A program made the translations under genes and the position numbers. Positions 61,111-64,000 of a stretch of 64,000 nt of DNA are shown here, piece by piece. How positions within the stretch are numbered: position 1 is the stretch's first letter; each line of letters starts with the position of its first letter. This DNA comes from Halopseudomonas pelagia CL-AP6. GTDB lineage: Bacteria > Pseudomonadota > Gammaproteobacteria > Pseudomonadales > Pseudomonadaceae. The notes beneath the pieces were generated by a model, which saw nothing but the letters and a program-made list of their open reading frames with translations, searched no databases and had not been told where the DNA came from. Location: contig NZ_AROI01000013.1 in assembly GCF_000410875.1 (NCBI RefSeq), positions 17,499-81,498 of the forward strand. Direction: 5' to 3'.

Positions 61111-62565
61111 TTATTGCTCCAGTAAGGCCACCTGGGTCTCGTTGCTCTGATCCAGGCTGGCCATCATCTTGTTGCTGATAGCCATGAACGCGGTACGTTC
61201 GTTTTGCGGAACCGGGTCAGCCACGGGCAAATCGATACCCAGTGGATTCACATGGCGGCCATTGACCAGAAATTCGTAATGCAGATGCGGGCCCGTGGCC
61301 AGGCCCGTCATGCCGACGTAACCTATTATCTGGCCCTGCGATACGTTAGTGCCCTGGCGCATATTGTTGGCATAACGACTCATGTGCGCATACAGGGTTT
61401 TGTACTTCTGGCCGTGCTGTACGATGATGGTATTGCCGTAACCACCCTTGCGGCCCACGTGCACAATACGGCCATCGCCCGTTGCTTTGATCGGAGTGCC
61501 GGTAGCGGCTGCGTAATCCACGCCATTGTGGGCACGGATTTTGTTCAGCACCGGATGCCGGCGGTTGGGGTTGAATTTGGAGCTAATGCGGGCAAATTCA
61601 ACGGGTGTGCGAATAAAGGCTTTACGCAGGCTAGTGCCGTCGGCGCGGTAATAACTGCTGTAGCCGCTTTTGTCGGTGTACCGCACTGCAGTATAGGTCT
61701 TGCCGCGGTTGCTGAAGCGGGCCGCCAGAATATTGTTGGTGCCCACACGCTTATCGCCCACGTGCAGCTCTTCATAGATGACTTCGAAACGGTCACCCTG
61801 ACGAATATCCCGGGCAAAATCCACGTCGTAACCGAAGATGTTAGCCATCTCCATGGTCAGGTTGTGGGACATTCCCGCCTTCTGGGCGGCGAGAAATAGT
61901 GAGCTGGTGATCTCGCCCTGTGCGAACTGAGTCCGAACATCGGGTGTGATCAGTTCGTTATTGGCGATATAGCTGTCGCCGTCACGATCCAGGCGCAGGG
62001 TCTCAAGATCGTTGATCTTGGACTTCATTGCATTGAGCTCACCGTTTGTGCCCAGCTTGAAATCTAGAACCTGGCCTGCTTTGAGGCGAGTGAAGCGCTT
62101 GGCCTCCGAGCTGCTATTAATCACCGCGTGCAAGGTGTTAGCGGATAGCCCGACACGATTAAACACTACGGACAGAGTGTCACCGCTCGCTACCGTTACG
62201 CTCTTCCATTCAGAAGCAGGCTGCGCTTCGGCAACTATGGCCATAGGAAGCTCTACGGGCAATGCCTGATAGTCCCGGCCGCGTAGCGAGGGTTTTGCGG
62301 CCAACGGTATGGTTGGTCGGTTCAATTCGTCAGCCAGTGAAAAAGTGACTGTTTCACTGATCAGTGCGTCCAAATCCTTAGACGAGCCCGCTGAATCGAG
62401 ATGGGCGGTAATAGTGTCTAGATCAAGCTGCACATAGGTTTTGCGCGCTTCTACATCCGAGGTCGGGATAACGAGCAGAAAGATGCTCAGCGCTGCTGCT
62501 ATACCACTAGCCGCGACGATGTGGCTTTTCGGGTACAGCGGCGGTTTTGTCTTGTGAGAAGGCAT
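61111..62565 (-). CDS. M23-family peptidoglycan endopeptidase (LysM/OapA-type N-terminus)
   Basis: The 484-residue protein has an N-terminal membrane anchor (about residues 15-33), an OapA/LysM-like region (about 115-200), and a C-terminal M23 zinc peptidase with the catalytic HNGVDYA (HxxxD, about 342-348) and HLHYEF (HxH, about 425-430). It likely cleaves peptide cross-links to let the wall grow or be recycled, and it abuts anmK. The 219 bases before tyrS (62566-62784) hold the divergent promoters; no T-box or other leader is recognised. Confidence 0.93.
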   Translation of the reverse strand: MPSHKTKPPLYPKSHIVAASGIAAALSIFLLVIPTSDVEARKTYVQLDLDTITAHLDSAGSSKDLDALISETVTFSLADELNRPTIPLAAKPSLRGRDYQALPVELPMAIVAEAQPASEWKSVTVASGDTLSVVFNRVGLSANTLHAVINSSSEAKRFTRLKAGQVLDFKLGTNGELNAMKSKINDLETLRLDRDGDSYIANNELITPDVRTQFAQGEITSSLFLAAQKAGMSHNLTMEMANIFGYDVDFARDIRQGDRFEVIYEELHVGDKRVGTNNILAARFSNRGKTYTAVRYTDKSGYSSYYRADGTSLRKAFIRTPVEFARISSKFNPNRRHPVLNKIRAHNGVDYAAATGTPIKATGDGRIVHVGRKGGYGNTIIVQHGQKYKTLYAHMSRYANNMRQGTNVSQGQIIGYVGMTGLATGPHLHYEFLVNGRHVNPLGIDLPVADPVPQNERTAFMAISNKMMASLDQSNETQVALLEQ

Positions 62566-62784
62566 AAGCGCTCTTGTGGTCGAGTCTGAATAAAGTGTAA
62601 TAACTTGCTAAATTATAACTGAAATTGCCTCGTTGCAAGTCTTCAGTGTCACCGCCTGTCAGTTTTCCAGCATGGGGCGCGCTGATATTTTGGCGCAGTG
62701 CCGCCCGGCAAACTTGTAATTGGTCAGCAATGTTGTATGTTTGGTTCCCTTTTTTGCCTACCAAAACACAGGATTTTTTGATTT

Positions 62785-63984
62785 ATGAAGCCGGTTGACG
62801 AGCAGTTGGCGCTGATCAAGCGTGGTGCGGACGAAATTCTGGTGGAAAGCGAGCTGCGTATCAAGCTCGAGCGTGGCGTGCCGCTGCGTATCAAGGCTGG
62901 GTTCGATCCCACTGCGCCGGATTTGCATTTGGGTCATACGGTCCTGATCAATAAGTTGCGCCAGTTCCAGGATTTAGGCCACAAGGTGCTTTTCCTTATA
63001 GGTGATTTCACCGGCATGATCGGTGATCCTTCTGGTAAGAATGTGACGCGCCTGCCGCTGACTCGCGAACAGGTGCTGGCTAATGCTGAGACCTATAAAG
63101 AGCAGGTATTCAAGATTCTCGATCCGGCATTGACTGAGGTCGTGTTCAATTCCACCTGGATGGACAAGATGACCTCGGCCGACATGATTCAACTGGCCGG
63201 CAAGTACACCGTGGCACGCATGCTCGAGCGGGACGATTTTGACAAGCGCTATAAAGGTGGGCAGTCGATCGCCATTCATGAATTCCTTTACCCGCTGGTG
63301 CAGGGCTATGACTCTGTGGCCATGCGGGCTGATGTGGAGCTGGGTGGTACCGATCAGAAATTCAACCTGCTGATGGGGCGCGAGCTGCAGCGCCAGTATG
63401 GGCAGGAGCCACAGGTTATTCTCACCATGCCGTTGCTTGAGGGTCTGGACGGCATAAAGAAGATGTCCAAGTCCCTGGGTAACTACGTAGGCATCAATGA
63501 CGCTCCGGGGGAGATGTACAGCAAGATTGTCTCTATGCCAGACAGCTTGATGTGGCGCTACTTTGAACTGCTCAGCTTTCGCAGTATGGAGGCAATCAGT
63601 GCATTGCGGGTGGATGTGGATGCAGGCGCCAACCCGCGTGATATCAAGATCAAGTTGGCTGAAGAGTTGGTTGAGCGCTTTCATGGTGCCGAAGCGGCCG
63701 CCAGCGCGCATCGTTCTGCGGGCAACCGTCTGAAAGCCGGTGAGCTGCCGGACGATATTCCTGATGTGGTGCTTGATGCCCAGGAGCCTATGCCGGTTTC
63801 CGCTGCGTTGAATCGCGCAGGTATGGTGAAAAATGCAGCTGCCGCACGTGATCTGCTTTCTGCAGGCTCGGTCAAGGTCAATGGCGAGGCAGTGGATCGT
63901 GATTTCGTCTTCCAGCTAGACACTGAGTACGTTTGTCAGGCGGGGAAAAAGAAGTTTGCGCGCATTACGTTGAAAAAGGCTTGA
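62785..63984 (+). CDS. tyrS: Tyrosyl-tRNA synthetase
   Basis: Charges tRNA-Tyr. The 399-residue class I enzyme has the HIGH-type LHLGHTVLI (about residues 47-55), KMSKS in KKMSKSLGN (about residues 230-238), and an S4-like C-terminal RNA-binding domain (from about 335, with [15 protein letters not shown]). The stop lies 16 bases before the window end, so the gene is complete. The nearest AGGA is 11 bases from the ATG, a loose ribosome site. Confidence 0.97.
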   Translation: MKPVDEQLALIKRGADEILVESELRIKLERGVPLRIKAGFDPTAPDLHLGHTVLINKLRQFQDLGHKVLFLIGDFTGMIGDPSGKNVTRLPLTREQVLANAETYKEQVFKILDPALTEVVFNSTWMDKMTSADMIQLAGKYTVARMLERDDFDKRYKGGQSIAIHEFLYPLVQGYDSVAMRADVELGGTDQKFNLLMGRELQRQYGQEPQVILTMPLLEGLDGIKKMSKSLGNYVGINDAPGEMYSKIVSMPDSLMWRYFELLSFRSMEAISALRVDVDAGANPRDIKIKLAEELVERFHGAEAAASAHRSAGNRLKAGELPDDIPDVVLDAQEPMPVSAALNRAGMVKNAAAARDLLSAGSVKVNGEAVDRDFVFQLDTEYVCQAGKKKFARITLKKA

Positions 63985-64000
63985 CGGTTTTTTCTCAGCC

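Noticed and set aside
1..64000. CRISPR arrays, tRNA/rRNA genes, insertion sequences or prophage
   Set aside because: None was recognised on reading both strands; no direct-repeat arrays, transposases, integrases or phage structural genes are present.

Overview
This 64 kb window looks like chromosome of a Pseudomonas-type gammaproteobacterium, most likely a marine or halotolerant relative (Halopseudomonas-like; the genus is an inference). The reasons are gene order and gene content. The ssb, nrdR-ribD-ribE-ribB-ribH-nusB-thiL-pgpA, ribA, dxs-ispA-xseB, vfr-osmC-coq7-HIT and argC to tyrS blocks follow the order I know from Pseudomonas, codon use is GC-rich, and there is a Vfr-length CRP protein and a RibB with a degenerate C-terminal half. 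No rRNA, tRNA, CRISPR array, insertion sequence or prophage is recognisable.

Layout. 1-3.3 kb: tail of an MFS transporter, ssb, a histidine-phosphatase-fold protein and an RmlD-like protein. 3.35-4.05 kb: ompW. 4.25-9.07 kb: a tightly overlapping TonB2-type energy-transduction operon (DUF3450, TtpC, ExbB, ExbD, TonB, TPR) behind a leader with two strong stem-loops. 9.1-12.4 kb: a zinc-associated ABC operon with a candidate Zur box. 12.5-17.7 kb: CnoX, a methyltransferase, and a LysR regulator divergent from a nitronate-monooxygenase-type flavoprotein plus acyl-CoA synthetase pair. 17.8-26.5 kb: nrdR and the riboflavin genes with a NhaD antiporter embedded, then nusB, thiL, pgpA, a retropepsin and ribA.

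26.5-36.9 kb is the main accessory region: a BtuF-like cobalamin-binding protein, a complete Wadjet (JetABCD) anti-plasmid operon, and btuB under a cobalamin riboswitch whose aptamer and SD-masking hairpin can both be read in the sequence. 37.0-40.1 kb: dxs-ispA-xseB. 40.4-49.2 kb is a second accessory region: a small Cys-rich orphan, a globin-PAS-GGDEF-EAL sensor, an ArsC/ArsM arsenic pair, and a copper cluster (two small exported proteins, TolC-like lipoprotein, multicopper oxidase, cupredoxin, CusF-like) that lacks the RND pump and membrane-fusion genes expected with such a TolC. 49.3-50.6 kb: an ATP-grasp-like orphan.

50.7-64 kb is mostly housekeeping: rsmE, bioA, vfr, osmC-family, coq7, HIT, an AAA+ ATPase, hemJ, argC, a DUF6776-like membrane protein, bactofilin, erpA, anmK, an M23 peptidase and tyrS. 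The best candidates for something new are the stem-loop leader of the TonB2 operon, the pump-less copper cluster with its two unknown exported proteins, the ATP-grasp orphan, and the placement of Wadjet between two cobalamin-uptake genes. Wadjet itself is already described. All family calls were made by eye from protein sequence; no database search was run.
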